NCBI GenBank assembly: GCA_018340375.1
Contig: JAFFJZ010000006.1
Coordinates: 12,480,001 to 12,544,000 of the forward strand
DNA length: 64,000 bases
DNA from: Gonatopus flavifemur
Lineage: Eukaryota; Arthropoda; Insecta; Hymenoptera; Dryinidae
Reading direction: 5' to 3'
The notes beneath the pieces were generated by a model. It saw only the letters and a program-made list of their open reading frames with translations. It searched no databases and was not told the DNA's origin. The position numbers and the translations under genes are program-made. Shown piece by piece: positions 1-12,058 of the stretch. Every line of letters begins with the position of its first letter. Position 1 is the stretch's first letter.

Positions 1-922
1 CCTCTGAAACAAAAACGAGAAACAAGATGGAAAATCATTTGAGCAACGGATCAAACGTTCTTTGAAAATAAATGAATTATGGGACGTGTTTGACGTTATT
101 GCTTCATTCGTTCAAATCAAAGTGACGATCATCGCGTTGGGATAAACGATCTGATGCCGTGCACGGAATTTGATGCCAGGCTTGGATAATGTAAAATAAA
201 TTATTAGCTTGAAACGAGCGGCGGGTACATAAGAGAGAGGAAAAGTACTCGCATAACTTAGCAATTCGTGTCTTGAAACATCATCCTTTATGTGATACAT
301 TTAGATTATTCTGACGTATAAAATGTTTTATTTGAGTTTTAAAATGTCGCTTATGCAATTCTTTGAGACGTCTAAAATGCTATCTGGAAGATATTTCTTA
401 CACATTTTTTCTAGCGAAAAGTGATTTAGATGTCTAAAAGATAGAGTTGTATAAGATATTTCAAATGGAGATTTTCTCAGACACGGATTGTTTATTGGGT
501 ATTGTGATACTTAATATACGTGATAAATCACGGTTGGGAAATGTGAGTGTTATGACGCTATGGATAATATTCCTGTGACATTTTAGGACATTCGGTGTAT
601 CGTCGTATTGAAAATACATCGGTGGGCGAATCAATATTTATTTTCGTCAAACTAGTTTTGTGTAGATTTTATATCAATTCTACGATTCTACAAACTCTAT
701 GATATTTATACACAAGTTATGAATATCTGTCTTCGACTGCTTGTACTCTAAACTCTAATGACAGGGTTTGTGAATTTTAATTACTTTTTTTTCAGAGAAA
801 ATTTACAGATGAGTAAATTGAATGAGTGAAAATCGTTCCGACGCGTATGCAAATTCAAAATGCCTAGAAAAAATGTTTTCTTGACCATTCTCTATGATTT
901 TATTATTGATATGCTGCATACG
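1..922. other. Intergenic, nothing recognised
   Basis: This is AT-rich sequence with only short chance reading frames. No splice-bounded exon, RNA gene or clear repeat could be recognised. Confidence 0.5.
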
Positions 923-1258
923 TATTGTAAAAAACGATAGTGGAATTTTCCCCCGAAAAATCCCGAGTGGAAGAATTTTCAAAATTATATATAATTTTCA
1001 TATAATTCAATATAATTTATATATAATTCAGATATAATTCGATATAAATTTTATACAATTTTGGAAATTTTTCCACTCGGGATGGTGGGAAAAAGCAAAG
1101 TTCCTCCCACGGGTGGGGAAATTTTCCCTCATTTGTGGAGGATTCAATACTCCAAAAACAAAATAATCCCTCAAAATCGTGAAAAAACATTTCCCCCGCG
1201 ATGAGGGGACGAAATCCACCAACAGTTTGGAGAAAAACTCCCCACATTTTTTACAGTG
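923..1258. mobile_element. CACTG-family MITE, copy 1, interrupted by a second MITE
   Basis: The right end reads CATTTTTTACAGTG, and the left end is a decayed version (TATTGTAAAAAACG). The body aligns in reverse orientation with the element at 60512-60736: both share the GTAAAAAA end, a run like GGAATTTTCCCC followed by CGAAAAA, GAATCCTCCACAAATGA, and a GGGGAGTTTTTCT segment. Another inverted-repeat element sits between CGAAAAA and TGGTGGGAAAAAGCAAAG, which are nearly contiguous in the other copy. It has no coding capacity. Confidence 0.75.
961..1082. mobile_element. Nested miniature element with TCCCGAGTGGAA ends
   Basis: The element begins TCCCGAGTGGAA and ends TTCCACTCGGGA, enclosing about 100 bp of almost pure A/T. 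It splits the CACTG-type element around it. The terminal inverted repeat may include one more A/T pair. The target duplication is not clear because the junction lies in an A run. Confidence 0.65.
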
Positions 1259-1888
1259 ATAGACTTCTACGATGGGGAACAAATATGTATCTCGTTGAAT
1301 TCGTGTAATAATAATCATTTTATTCCCACTGCATTAAATATCCAACATTTGATTACAATATACCTGCAAATAACACTGGTCAACAGCAATTTTGATGCCT
1401 GAGGTTTGAGAACTGATTCAAAGTAGTTTTAGGGCACTGAAAATGAAAACAACATCAGATTTGCTGGATCAGCTCGTTTTTTATAATTTTTTATATATAA
1501 AATTCATCAATTATATAGATTATATATGCAAATTATGTATAAAAGATAAGAGAGAGAGTGAGCTGATTCAAGAAATTTGATATTCGTTTCGCATTCAACA
1601 CACCACAAGCACTCCGAATCTGTTACCAGACCTCGGGCACCAGAGAAAGAACTTTTTTTCGTTGACTTGTGTAATAAATGACCCACAAAACTCAAAAACT
1701 CTCCGATAATGAGAAAGATAAAAAGCAATTGAAGGAGTGAAAAAAAAGCGTAGAATTGGTTTTTACCGTTTCCTCCTGGCTTAAAATTCCCGAAATGATA
1801 GGATTCTCAAATTTAGAGAGTATAAAAATGATGTTTTCAGCAGTGCAAACAGACGGTTAATTGGGATTTAATATCCAAGAGATCTTCC

Positions 1889-1980
1889 GTTCCCGAGTGA
1901 AAACATTTCCAAAATTATACAAAATTCTATAGATAAATTCTATATAAATTGTGCACAATTTTGAAAATCTTTCCTTTTCT
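1889..1980. repeat. Degenerate relative of the TCCCGAGTGG element
   Basis: It begins TTCCCGAGTGAAAACATTTC and then shows the same AAAATTATACAAAATTCTATA-like core as the nested element at 961-1082. The right terminus is eroded. A block at about 1986-2180 has diverged similarity to the palindromic element at 4297-4422 (a shared 'gcctggcattt..cagca' style end). Confidence 0.4.
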
Positions 1981-2639
1981 TCAAATTAATTTTGAGTGTT
2001 CGGTGTAAAGAGATCTTCTTGAAAATGTTGATATTTCACTCCAGAAGGACTCTGTTGGAAGTGTACAGAGCCGGCTAAAAGTTCAATACAAGTTCTGAAA
2101 ATACCAGACAAATCCGGATGAATTGTCCAAGGAATCACTAGGATCCACCTGGATGATCTGCCTGGCATTTTTCAGCAGGGTATCCAACATTTTTAACACA
2201 AAAAACAATTATACACTCTGCAAAAGGTCGGATCCTAAAAATCAAATTGGAAGATCGATAACTAAACGGTGTAATATAATATTACCTTTAAATTAATCTA
2301 TATTTCGTATTCTGCATGTGAATTCCAAAAATTTGTCACTTTCCACCACTTGAATCACTCCGAAATATTTGATCCTATTTTATCCTTGAATCTTTTAAAT
2401 GAAGCAAAAATGAATGAATGACAACAATAAAGGACGAAAAAACAATGAAACAAGCGATCACTTGAAAAACCAAAACACTTTGAAATGAAGATTTAAAAAT
2501 CTATCGAGTTATTTCTTACGAGAAGAAATAATATTCATCGTTTCTTTTTATTTTCCATGAAACAAACGAATGAACGTGTACAAAGGAATAATTTGTTTCT
2601 CACGAATGTCACTTGGAATCGATTGTCAATTACGTACTC

Positions 2640-3190
2640 CTTTTTACGTAAAAATCTAGGACTACTGTTACTACTCGTGGTTTTCCGCTGAGCGAATCAC
2701 GGACTGGCGATCGCGCGAACTTCACGGTCCAGCAGCGCGTCTGTAACTGCTCTAAAATACAAGCTACCATGTCCAAGATCGCACAAACTTGTTCTCACTT
2801 TCAGTACGTACGTCTCCTTTTACTCGCTTCCTTTTCTTTATTCTCCTCAGACTCTTTATTTTCAATTATCATCTTGGATCACTTGGATTTACTTCAATGA
2901 TGATCCTTTGTGTCTTTCTTTGTTCTAGTTGCATATCTTGTCTCGCGTTTTCAACTTTATGCGGATACCGCGTATCGCGAGGTACGATTGTTCAGAGTTA
3001 TTATAATTCATTTTTGAAATACCTTGGAATTAAAATTTATGGTCCCAGATGTGTTGTTTTCCGACGAGAAAACATTTTCTTGATTTTAGTCGAATTTGCT
3101 TATCGCTTGAGGGATCTTTCTGGTTTAGGTGCTGAAAAAAAAGCTATCGTCCTGTTCACATTTTTGTTTGTTTCACTCAAATAACCATAA
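2640..3190. other. GC-richer patch followed by an unassigned hydrophobic reading frame
   Basis: Around 2680-2770 the sequence is locally GC-rich with several CpG dinucleotides (CGATCGCGCG, CAGCAGCGCG), unlike its flanks. It could be a promoter or a decayed element. A 131-codon plus frame at 2789-3184 follows. It is rich in Phe, Leu and Ile, matches no family I know, and runs into an inverted repeat, so I do not call it a gene. Confidence 0.2.
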
Positions 3191-3690
3191 ATAATCTCCG
3201 AAGAACATCGCATTTTCTTTGTCAAATTCTGACAAACTTTGAAAATCTTTGAAATTTTGATTCAAAAAAAGTCTAATACATTTGGAACATTTTGTACAGA
3301 CTTTTTTCAGAGTTGATAGACGTTTTTTCATTTTCTCTTTCGGACAACTATAGGAACGAAATTGCGCACTGAAAAAAGTCTGATAAATTTCTAACATTTG
3401 TCTGACTACTGAAAAAAAGTTTCATTTTCAAACATTTTTTCACACATTTAGAGTTTTAAATTCTTCAATAGTCAGAAAAATGTGAGGAATTTATCAAAGT
3501 TTTGTCAGACTTTCTTCGGAGCGGAATTTCATTCTTATTTGTTTGAAGAGAAATATGAAACAACTTGGAAACACTCTGGAAAGAGTCTGCACAAAATGTT
3601 CCAAATGTATTAGATTTTTCATCAAAATTTCAGAGATTCTTAGAGTTTGTCAGAGTTTTTGCAGAGAAAATGCGATGTTTTTCATAGTTT
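3173..3690. repeat. Inverted repeat (foldback-type element)
   Basis: The left arm at about 3200-3305 (ACATCGCATTTTCTTTGTCA ... GGAACATTTTGTACAGACT) reappears in reverse complement at about 3585-3690 (AGTCTGCACAAAATGTTCC ... GAAAATGCGATGTTT). The two arms are separated by roughly 280 bp. The similar proteins read from opposite strands at the two arms are just this symmetry, not genes. Confidence 0.65.
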
Positions 3691-3999
3691 ATTCGTGGTT
3701 ATGTCAGCAATATATTTCTATGCGAGTTTTTGAGTAAAATTCTATATTTTCCCACCACAAAAATGAAGAAAAATTCTGGATCTCTGTGCTGGTATAATTC
3801 GCAGAAAAATGTAAGGATTTACAGAGTAAACTTTTCTTTCATATAATCAAAATTCCGTATGTTTTTCCACTTTACATATGCAGAGAAAATTCGGTATTTT
3901 GCTGAAAGTATTGTTTATTTCTATTACTATTTCTCTCCAGGTATGATCTGCAGAGAAGCATCGGGATTTGCAGAAGAATTTCTGCATTTGATTTAACTG

Positions 4000-4247
4000 C
4001 ACTGTAAAAAAAAATTGTTGAATTCCAAACAAAAATGCTTGGAAATTTACAAACTTGGTTTGGAAAAATAATTTCCGGATCTTTTTTGTAAATTGCCGAA
4101 CAAAAGTTTGTGAATTCTTAAAAATCTTCGTGGAATCACAAAATTTTTTGAATGTTTACAAACTTTGGTTTGGTAATTTACAAAAACAGTTTGTGTAAAA
4201 AACTGCCAAACTTCTTTGGCAGTTTAGGAAGTATATTTTTTACAGTG
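4000..4247. mobile_element. CACTG-family MITE, copy 2
   Basis: The ends are CACTGTAAAAAAAA and TTTTTTACAGTG. The dinucleotide TG flanks both ends, at 3998-3999 and 4248-4249, as a target duplication. The 248-bp body repeats motifs such as TTTGTGAATT and TTGGTTTGG in both orientations and codes for nothing. Confidence 0.75.
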
Positions 4248-4296
4248 TGTCTCTTAGGAAAGTTCTCCTCATCCTTGTGCAATTTCCTTAAAACAT

Positions 4297-4422
4297 CCCT
4301 GCCGCATGAATCCTAACAGTTCTCGGGACAAATACCGAGCATTTCCTGTCCAAATTTGCCTGGTATTTGTCCCGGGAATTGCTAGGATTCATTCGGATTT
4401 GTCTGCCATTTGCGGCAGGGAT
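4297..4422. mobile_element. Palindromic MITE with ATCCCTGCCGCA ends
   Basis: The element opens with ATCCCTGCCGCA and closes with TGCGGCAGGGAT. The inner arms also pair: ATGAATCCTA with TAGGATTCAT, and GGGACAAATACC with GGTATTTGTCCC. It can fold into one long hairpin. No transposase is encoded and the superfamily is not assigned. Confidence 0.7.
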
Positions 4423-7400
4423 GGAAGAAACTATGAAAAGTTGGCAAGTTTATGGAAATGGACAAGGAAAATTTTTCTACAGATTGCGGAGTTGGGTAAG
4501 ATTTTGCAGAGTGAAAAGGTAACAATTTGCATAAGAAATCCTCCATTTTTCTGAACTCCACGTTCACAGAATTATGCACAGACACTTTTACCGTTTTGCA
4601 GAGGAATATTTCTATTGGGATAAAAAGAAACGATAGAAACCGATTGAAAACCCCTGGTGGAAAAACTTTTGTTGAATTTCATTCTCGATTTGGATACCCA
4701 GATAGCAAAATGTCTCCATAATGCCATCATAATGGTGACATGCACGCCAAGAAATGTTCGCATCATGGCGCCAAGGTGTTTCCGCATAAAGCATTGTTAT
4801 TGGTAGCAAAACGAGGTGATGGCACCATAATTGAAACATAATGTTTACATTCTATGCATCATTGCAAGCTGAGCGGAGTTCATGATAGCATGTTTACGGC
4901 ACGTTATGTTACAAAACGTTCAGAGCATGCTTTTCTATCTGAGTACTTATTAAAAATTGACAAAAATCCACGAATCTTCAAAAAAATCCCCAAAAAATTG
5001 GCAAAGTTTAATGAATTTGATTTAATTTCATCGAAATTTGTTGAAATTCATCTTTCTTATTTGATTTTTCATAAAAAGGGAGTCCAATTTGTGAGTGAAA
5101 TTCAACATGGAATTCAATGGAATTCAGCAACATTTAACAAACTCTAATGAAATTTAACCAAATTAAAAAATTTTTTCCACCAGGGAAGCCAATGCCGAAT
5201 ACAAAGTCAATCTGTTTCTATCTGTTCTATACGGTTTTCGAGCTTTCAATCGGTTTCTATCGATATTTTCCCTGGTATTTTATATTTGTGAATTTTTAAA
5301 GAAAGTATTATTATAGAGATGTTGATGTAAAGTTTATCGAACATAATAAATATACTCTCGAAATGCATAAAAACATTATTTATTTTTTAAAATACTTTTT
5401 ATACATGGAAATCACAGTCTATATATCACAGGCGAACGTAACTTCTCGAAAAGTTGGTACGTCGCTGGTAGCGTTGGTGCCTTGGCGAGGGCTCATCTGA
5501 AACGAAAAAATCGAAAATATTTAGGGATTCGGTATGATATAAGCTCTCACGCATTCTATGGATACTAATATTTATTGATAAATAAAAAGATGAGGTTTTT
5601 TTCACTGGTTTTAGCACAAAAAAGTACAAATTGTAAGTTTTAGCAAAAAAAAAGTACAATGTGTATAATATATGGTTAAAACTTCGTAAGAAAATCGGTT
5701 CAGTGGTTCCGGGGAAATCACCACCGCCCACAAAAATCATAAAATTTTAGAAAAACGCGTTGAAAGTTTGTTTTCCAGAAAAAATTCTTACCTAAAGCCA
5801 ATCAGCGATGTCTGGCGCTATGAAAAATGCCTTTATTGCCTCTTCGGAAAATTCATCTTCTTCCACTCTTTCTAACCAGAATGAACTCTTGATAAAATAT
5901 TATTTGAATCAAATAAATGTTTTTTTTTCCTGATCAGAAGGAGACATTTCTGTGAGTGTATTCTATGAGAATAGAGATAAAAGTTACAATGGAGGAGCTG
6001 AGTGGCAGTCGTTTTCAAAAGACCGAACAAATTCAGACAAAAATATCACATGATTTTGTATGATTTTTGTTCAAGGATTGTCTGTCCGATCTTTTGAACA
6101 GGGAAAGACTAACATTTTTAATCCAATATATTGTAGGGTGAATCACCACAAAAAAAATCATACATAATTAATTGTTTTATATTTTATATTTAAAAATTTT
6201 AATATTTAAATAAATTTATTGCTCACATTTACGAATGTAACTGACACGATATAAAAATTTACATAATTCTGTTTAAACATCCTCTATAGTTATTAAATAA
6301 CTATATAACTACCTAATTTTTCTTTAAAGGAAGTTTACGAATAGTTCAGATAAATTTGTATGCGATTTCTGGAGTAAAATTGATAAATTTTTATGAATCC
6401 ATTGAAACAATTAAATCTTGAAAAAATATATTATACATTCGTTGACACAATGAAGAAATTTCTTTCGAAGAAACACAAAGTTTTCTCGATGCATGATCGT
6501 TGAATAAACGATATTTGAATTTCATTCAAGGGGATCCGCCACTTGAAAAATCCAATTTTTCTTTTTTTTCAATTTTTCCTTATTTAAAATTAAAAATAAA
6601 GTTTTGAATATGCATTAAAATTTCGTTCAACCAAAAGTTGTAGGACAGCAAGTCAACATACTTCTTCATCAGGTACAAAATAATAAAAAAATTTATTTAA
6701 AATTAGAAAACGCTTTAAAAAATAAAAATTTTTATTTTAAAAATACATGAAAGGGTCAGAAATTCATTTTCCCTCAAAAACATCTTTCTTAAAGATACTT
6801 GACAGTATAAAATTGTTTTCAAAGATCAAAACCTAAAAACATAAACAGAAGATGCATGTTTCGAGCGGGGAATCCCCTTAAAAGGATTAAGTTACAGTTA
6901 TTGATGGCCCTTGAAGGAGCAAAAGACGGTAGATTATCCTTGCGACGTGAACATTCTTTTTCTTCCGAATTATTTGAACCTGAGATCATAAAATGAGTGG
7001 ATAAAAAAAAAAAAAGATTCGGCGCTTTGATTGAAAGGAGGAAGAGGTGACGTATTACCTTCTTCTTCAACAAAATTTTACGAATTTTTCGCATCCACTC
7101 CATAAACTTCATCAATTTATGTCTGGAGTGAAAATGAAAATTAGCAAGCGGTATTCTCTTACAAAGATTTTGTAGTCTTGAAGTTATCAGATACTTTCTC
7201 TCTAGTTTTTTTTTTAACAACATTGTTGCCCTCGTGTCTTCTCGATTGATAAAATGAAAAGATAAACTTCTTTCATGGAATTTTAGTACGAAAATTAATG
7301 ACATTACTATCAATTAAACGAACGCATAAATCATCGATTAATTTTCTTATATAAAAAGACATAATCATCCTAGTAGAGATGGACAATTTCCGAGTTTTTA

Positions 7401-7913
7401 TTGATTTTTATATAATCCTTATCAAAATTCGATACCAATTTTATAAAAACCAACTGACGTTGTCAAGATCGCCCTTCGCTAAATTCTAATAATTCGTGGA
7501 ACTATGAAATGATTTTATATACAAAATTACAATACTCTAATCAAGACACGGATGAAATATCGTATTATTATTATTAAGTAAATACCCCATTTAGGAATTC
7601 AATTAGGGGCCTTCAAGCATCAGAAGAAACAAATCAATTTTTACACCGATTATTTGCATAAATTCTGCGTTCACCGGAAATTTTCAATGTACGACGATAA
7701 CATTCATAAATTTCTTTTTTCAATATCTACAAACCATGAACGAACCCAAATTTATATTTGACCCGAGTCAAATCTCGGCTAGTATGCACTTAATTATTAT
7801 TTATTTTAAATTTGAATTTATTAAGTATAATTTGTAAAAAAAACATGTCGGCGCGAAATTTTCTCCGCTTCTCCTGATGTTAGAGTATCTTTAATATCCA
7901 TATCTTATATGTA
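4423..7913. other. Intergenic, decayed repeats only
   Basis: No gene recognised. The part at about 4698-4900 begins ACCCAGATAGCAAAATG, which resembles the ends of the elements near 37755 and 42487, so it is probably an eroded relative. The segment at about 5430-5850 has some texture in common with 54790-55150 (for example TCATCTGAAA.CGAAAAA and GATCGGTT-type phrases). It may be an eroded relative of the Kolobok-like element there. Confidence 0.35.
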
Positions 7914-8074
7914 CCCTGTAAAAAAGTGTTCTGTCGAGTAATTAACACATATAAGCGTTAAGAATTTTTCTTAATAATCGGGAAAATTCGTTAAAACATG
8001 GTAGAAAAAAATCCCATAAATTTTGATATCTTCTGATTGCTGTATACAAGAAATTCCGATTATTTTTTACAGTT
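7914..8074. mobile_element. CACTG-family MITE, diverged copy
   Basis: The left end is CCCTGTAAAAAAG and the right end TTTTTTACAGTT. Each departs from the family end by one base. TA flanks both sides (7912-7913 and 8075-8076), in agreement with a 2-bp duplication. Confidence 0.5.
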
Positions 8075-9087
8075 TATACACATAAGATCGAGTATTACGA
8101 GATGCAATTATTCTCTTCATACATACGAATTTTCTGTCGAACTAATTTCTTGGTAAAGTGTTGATCTTCGTTTAAATTATATTCTTTCTGTTCGATTCTA
8201 AAACAGTAAATCATTTTCAATTCAAATAAACTGTATAAATTATTTAACGTACTTTTAACTCAATTCATAGAAACTTCTCTCAGCGCTTTCATTGTTTATA
8301 TTTTTTCTGTTCAGTTATGTCAATCTATCGAAAATTTTATACAATTTTTATAAGAAATTATAGGTACATATTGTGAGTAATAAACTAAAGATTGAGTTTG
8401 ATTAATTTTGTATTGAAACTATATGAGTGATCGAAGATACCCATACAAAAATTGATTAATGATTATGCATGTATTGACGTACTTTACATAATATTGATAT
8501 GAAAATTAATTTGAATCATTTTGTTAATCAAGAATTCATTCAAACAGATCGATCGATAACCGATTCGAATAAGCACGCACGTACATTTAATATGAAAAAT
8601 AAATTAGACACGAAAAGCATCGCTGTGAATAACAACAGATTTACAAAATGTTTCTTTTCTTCTCTACTCATGTTTCAATGATATATATATATATAACAAA
8701 AATAGATGTGTGTTATGTTAAATTTTAATTCGATTCACTCGATGCCTTTTTTTTTTTGCACAGAAATGATGAATTGAAGTTCGCGTGGCAGTTTTGGTCA
8801 TTATTTCTCTGTGGATAATTGAAATTTTGTGCCGAGTCGATGTATGTTGTGGTTTGAAAAATATTAATACGGTTAATGGGATTTTAAGAAGCACGATATT
8901 TTCATAAGTCTCTACAACTAAACAGAAAGTAATATGGTACATATGGTAACACAGTACCAAATTAATCATGTGTATAAAGCAAATTAATACTTGAAATAAA
9001 ATGTGCCGATTGTATAGAATTGAAAAACTCTGGTTAAGCATAAGAACGTTTGTGTCAAATAATTTGTCTACAGGATATGATACAAAA
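8075..9087. other. Intergenic region downstream of the SAP30BP gene
   Basis: AT-rich, with a short (AT)n run at about 8681-8696 and a poly-T run near 8749. The minus-strand frame at 8718-9200 has the odd composition of random AT-rich sequence and no family match, so it is not called. Confidence 0.4.
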
Positions 9088-9093
9088 TTTATT
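9088..9093 (-). terminator. Candidate poly(A) signal for the SAP30BP gene
   Basis: TTTATT on the plus strand reads AATAAA on the minus strand, about 205 bases after the SAP30BP stop codon. It is the closest canonical hexamer I saw; other AT-rich hexamers lie further on. Confidence 0.4.
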
Positions 9094-9298
9094 TCCTTCT
9101 TCCTTACTCTATTGTAACAAATAAATAAAAAAACCTCGATCACGATGAGTATGAAATTGTACCGTAATGTCATAAACGACAAACATATACATACGTACAC
9201 GCCCGCATACTATGAGAAATTGATGCAAGGAATGGAACAATGATTACGCGAACCAACTATATACACAAATTCAATGTACAATGCAGTATATGTTTATG

Positions 9299-10327
9299 TT
9301 ACAGTCTTTTTTTTGGTAACGAACCAAAAGCTGATATTACCGTTGCTTTCGTACCAGTCGCGGAGGATGTTAACGTTGTTAAAGCTGGTTGAGATAACAA
9401 AACTGTAGGTTTAACGGACGCGCTGCCTCCAGTAGGAACTTGATCCCATTTACTTTTCCTTCGCTTGGCATCTCCATCGGACGTACTGGAAGAACTATTC
9501 GGACGTTTCGCCGTCCCCGAGACTATTTCGATTTTCGTCTTATCCTTTCTCGATTTGTCGCCTCTTGATTTCTCGAGTTTATCCATCTCCAATTTTTGTA
9601 CTTTCGCTAATTCGTCGTAATAAGAATCTTTTCCCCACTTGAAGGGATCGAACCTGTCTGGAGGATAATTAGTACCCAGTTCGTTGATGCTACAAAATTG
9701 AATTAATTTTTCATAAATAGATGGATTTCTAAAATCTTTCCTCTGTTGAATAACTTTATTCATATCCAAACCACCACTTTCCATTTTCCCAAACAGTACA
9801 GTGATTTTTTCTTGCAAATCGATTGGATATTGACCCGGTGGTTCGGGTGGGATTACTATGCCGTAAGGATCCGTCTCGCCTTCATCTGAAACTAATTCAC
9901 CTTTTTGATGAGAAGGAGACTGCTCGTTAGTAGTCGAAGGATTGCCATTCTCCAGAGGTTGTGGCGGTTTATCGATTACCATCGACACAGCTCCTTCCTC
10001 ATCGGACACTACAACATCGTCAAAATATGAAACCAATCTTTGAACTTTGGACGTAACGTCAGTGACTAAGGTGGGTGCGTTTGACAAGCTTTTAGACTTG
10101 CCACTAACACTCGAAGTAACATTAGGACTATTTGAGGCTGATCTGCCAGATTTGGGACTGTTGATAGGAGCCAAGGTCGCTTGGGGTTGACCGACTTGGG
10201 CATTTTGCGGGGCGCTCCCCTGGGGAGTGTTGGAATTCTCCTGAAGATCGTCTTCCACCCCGTCTTCGCCCTCCGAGTCGGTATAGGTGGCCGTGAGAGA
10301 TGCCAGAGCAACACTTTGTACAGACAT
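9299..10327 (-). CDS. SAP30BP: SAP30-binding protein homologue (HCNGP family)
   Basis: Predicted nuclear protein of 342 residues. The conserved HCNGP core lies at about residues 158-255. It contains PPEPPG, LDMNKVIQQRKDFRNPSIYE, KLIQFCSINELGTNYP and DPFKWGKDSYYDELAK, ending in MDKLEK. The C-terminus (KRKSKWDQ-like region, then ALTTLT...ATVISAFGSLPKK) also matches the family. The N-terminus is acidic and Ser-rich. I chose the ATG giving MSVQSVALASL because it aligns with the known N-terminus; an in-frame ATG 39 bases upstream adds only 13 non-conserved residues. Vertebrate SAP30BP binds SAP30 and works with RBM17 in splicing of short introns; that role is family knowledge, not visible here. 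The coding region has no intron. A GTGAGT donor at 10381-10386 (minus) may belong to a 5'-UTR intron. Confidence 0.93.
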   Translation of the reverse strand: MSVQSVALASLTATYTDSEGEDGVEDDLQENSNTPQGSAPQNAQVGQPQATLAPINSPKSGRSASNSPNVTSSVSGKSKSLSNAPTLVTDVTSKVQRLVSYFDDVVVSDEEGAVSMVIDKPPQPLENGNPSTTNEQSPSHQKGELVSDEGETDPYGIVIPPEPPGQYPIDLQEKITVLFGKMESGGLDMNKVIQQRKDFRNPSIYEKLIQFCSINELGTNYPPDRFDPFKWGKDSYYDELAKVQKLEMDKLEKSRGDKSRKDKTKIEIVSGTAKRPNSSSSTSDGDAKRRKSKWDQVPTGGSASVKPTVLLSQPALTTLTSSATGTKATVISAFGSLPKKRL

Positions 10328-11572
10328 GGTTAGTTGGCTTTGAGTGTCCTCTGTGCTACCAAGCAATATTTTGTGTTGGAACTCACCGGTGTAGCGTTGG
10401 AAAATAATTGATGATAAGTAATTGTTGAACTACGATACGCGTCTGTATTGCCTAATTCTGTATTTGGCTCTGTTGATGTCGATACATCAATAAGTTAGAT
10501 CTGAAAGAGAATGTAGATAAAATATGTGAACAGTTCTTGTTCGATGATACGGATCGTACAATCGATAGGTGTTTATATGTAAGTTTAACTCATGAAAATG
10601 CAAAGAATCATTGAATAATCACGTGCTTTGTTTTGGTTTGAATTTAAGGTCAAATTGACGTTAGATAGAATTTCAAAGAGAAGCAACATTGGATAAGATT
10701 CCACACTGACCTGAATTTGGCAAGTTGTCGTACCGTTCGATGTGATCATTTTTATATCATTTTTTATGATATTCCATTTTAAGATTAGCACCTTCATTCA
10801 AAGAATAATAAAATTGTCGATTGGAACCTGAAAGAAACTTCGTTTCGTCCACAATATACCCACGCGCATGCGTAAATTATAACCTCATTTATTAGCTTTT
10901 CATCCACTGCGCCGCATTGATTGCGCGTTGAGATACCCTCATCTTTCTCAAACTTGTAGGTGAAATGAGGGACAGAAATATTTCGGTGCGCAGTGGGTGG
11001 ATTTGATTCGTTCCATCTCACCTTTGATGAGTTGCAGAAAACTATGTCATAATCAAAAAATTATTGATAAAAATTGAATCCCAAGCATCTGAACATTTGA
11101 GAAATGATTGAATTTGATCGATTAAATGGTTAAAAAGTTTCAAAATTCAATATGATGATTACAATCGTGATTTATTTTTGGGTGTTCTTGAATTGATGAA
11201 ATAGGGAGGGAATGGATTAAATCCACCCACTGCACAGCAGAGTTGCCAGGAAAAGTCGCCCAACTCCGATGATTGGTTACTTCTTGTATAACTCAACCAT
11301 CGTATTCTCAATTCCACAAGAATTTACCAATGATCAAAGTTTGGGCGACTTTTTTGACAAGCCTGCGGCATAATCGGTCGTCAGTCAATTTCTTAGAGCA
11401 TATACTACTGGAGCGAGCATTAGGTTCGTTCGTTCTACGTGCCCTGAGTTGCTCCAACTTGTACCAAACCAATCATTTCGTTGCTTAAACTGGAAGTAGC
11501 GAATCCAAAATACTTGGAGCGAGTTGGGGTAACTTGGGACATCGGTAAACGAACTTAGCTACTGCCTATGAT
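10328..11572. other. 5' flank of SAP30BP and repeat-rich spacer
   Basis: This holds the probable 5' UTR and promoter of the minus-strand SAP30BP gene, with no clear TATA box. From about 11020 there are pieces that recur near 12515-12700: TGATGAGTTG(C/T)(A/G)GAAAACTAT and CAGAGTTGCCAGG. They point to diverged duplicated or rearranged repeats. The segment CTACTGGAGCGAGCA near 11405 is repeated in inverse near 12180. Confidence 0.4.
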
Positions 11573-11981
11573 TAGAGAGCCTCAAGGAAGAGAGTCGCCA
11601 ACTTGCTGTGCTCTGATTGGCGTAATCGCGAACAACTCTGTACGGAGTCGCCATATTGGAAATTTGACGTCACCGCAGTGCTGTAGTTTACAATTTGTTT
11701 TAGGCTGTCATAACCATAACATCAGCAATCAGTCATACCGATGTTATTCAACTTTGAATGTGAATAAAAATGAATTTGCAGGTTGCAAAACGAAATGAAG
11801 CTCACAAATCGCTATAACTGATGTGTGCTGATTTTATCGTTATGACATCCGGGAACAAATCGTCAACTACAATACTGCGATGACGTCAAATTTTTAATAT
11901 GGCGTCTCCCTCAAAGAGCTCTTCGCGATTACGCCAATCAGAGCACAGCAAGTTGGCGACTCTCTCCCTTGAGGCTCTCTA
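11573..11981. mobile_element. hAT-like palindromic MITE with perfect 8-bp target duplication
   Basis: The element starts TAGAGAGCCTCAAGG and ends CTTGAGGCTCTCTA. CCTATGAT is repeated exactly on both sides (11565-11572 and 11982-11989). The arms pair over nearly the whole 409 bp, including TCGCCAACTTGCTGTGCTCT, TGATTGGCGTAATCGCGA and the inner ATAAC...GTTAT parts. An 8-bp duplication and YAGNG-type ends are hallmarks of the hAT superfamily. It encodes no transposase, so it is non-autonomous. Confidence 0.88.
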
Positions 11982-12016
11982 CCTATGATTTCAATAGAAA
12001 TAAGTATAGTTAAATT

Positions 12017-12018
<2 letters not shown>

Positions 12019-12054
<36 letters not shown>
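12019..12054. repeat. (GA)n microsatellite
   Basis: An uninterrupted run of about 18 GA dinucleotides. Confidence 0.95.

Positions 12055-12058
<4 letters not shown>

Noticed and set aside
2789..3184. 131-codon hydrophobic frame
   Set aside because: Low-complexity Phe/Leu/Ile composition from AT-rich DNA, no homology recognised, and its end enters an inverted repeat.
10066..10314. 82-codon minus frame within SAP30BP
   Set aside because: Alternative phase of the real SAP30BP coding sequence.
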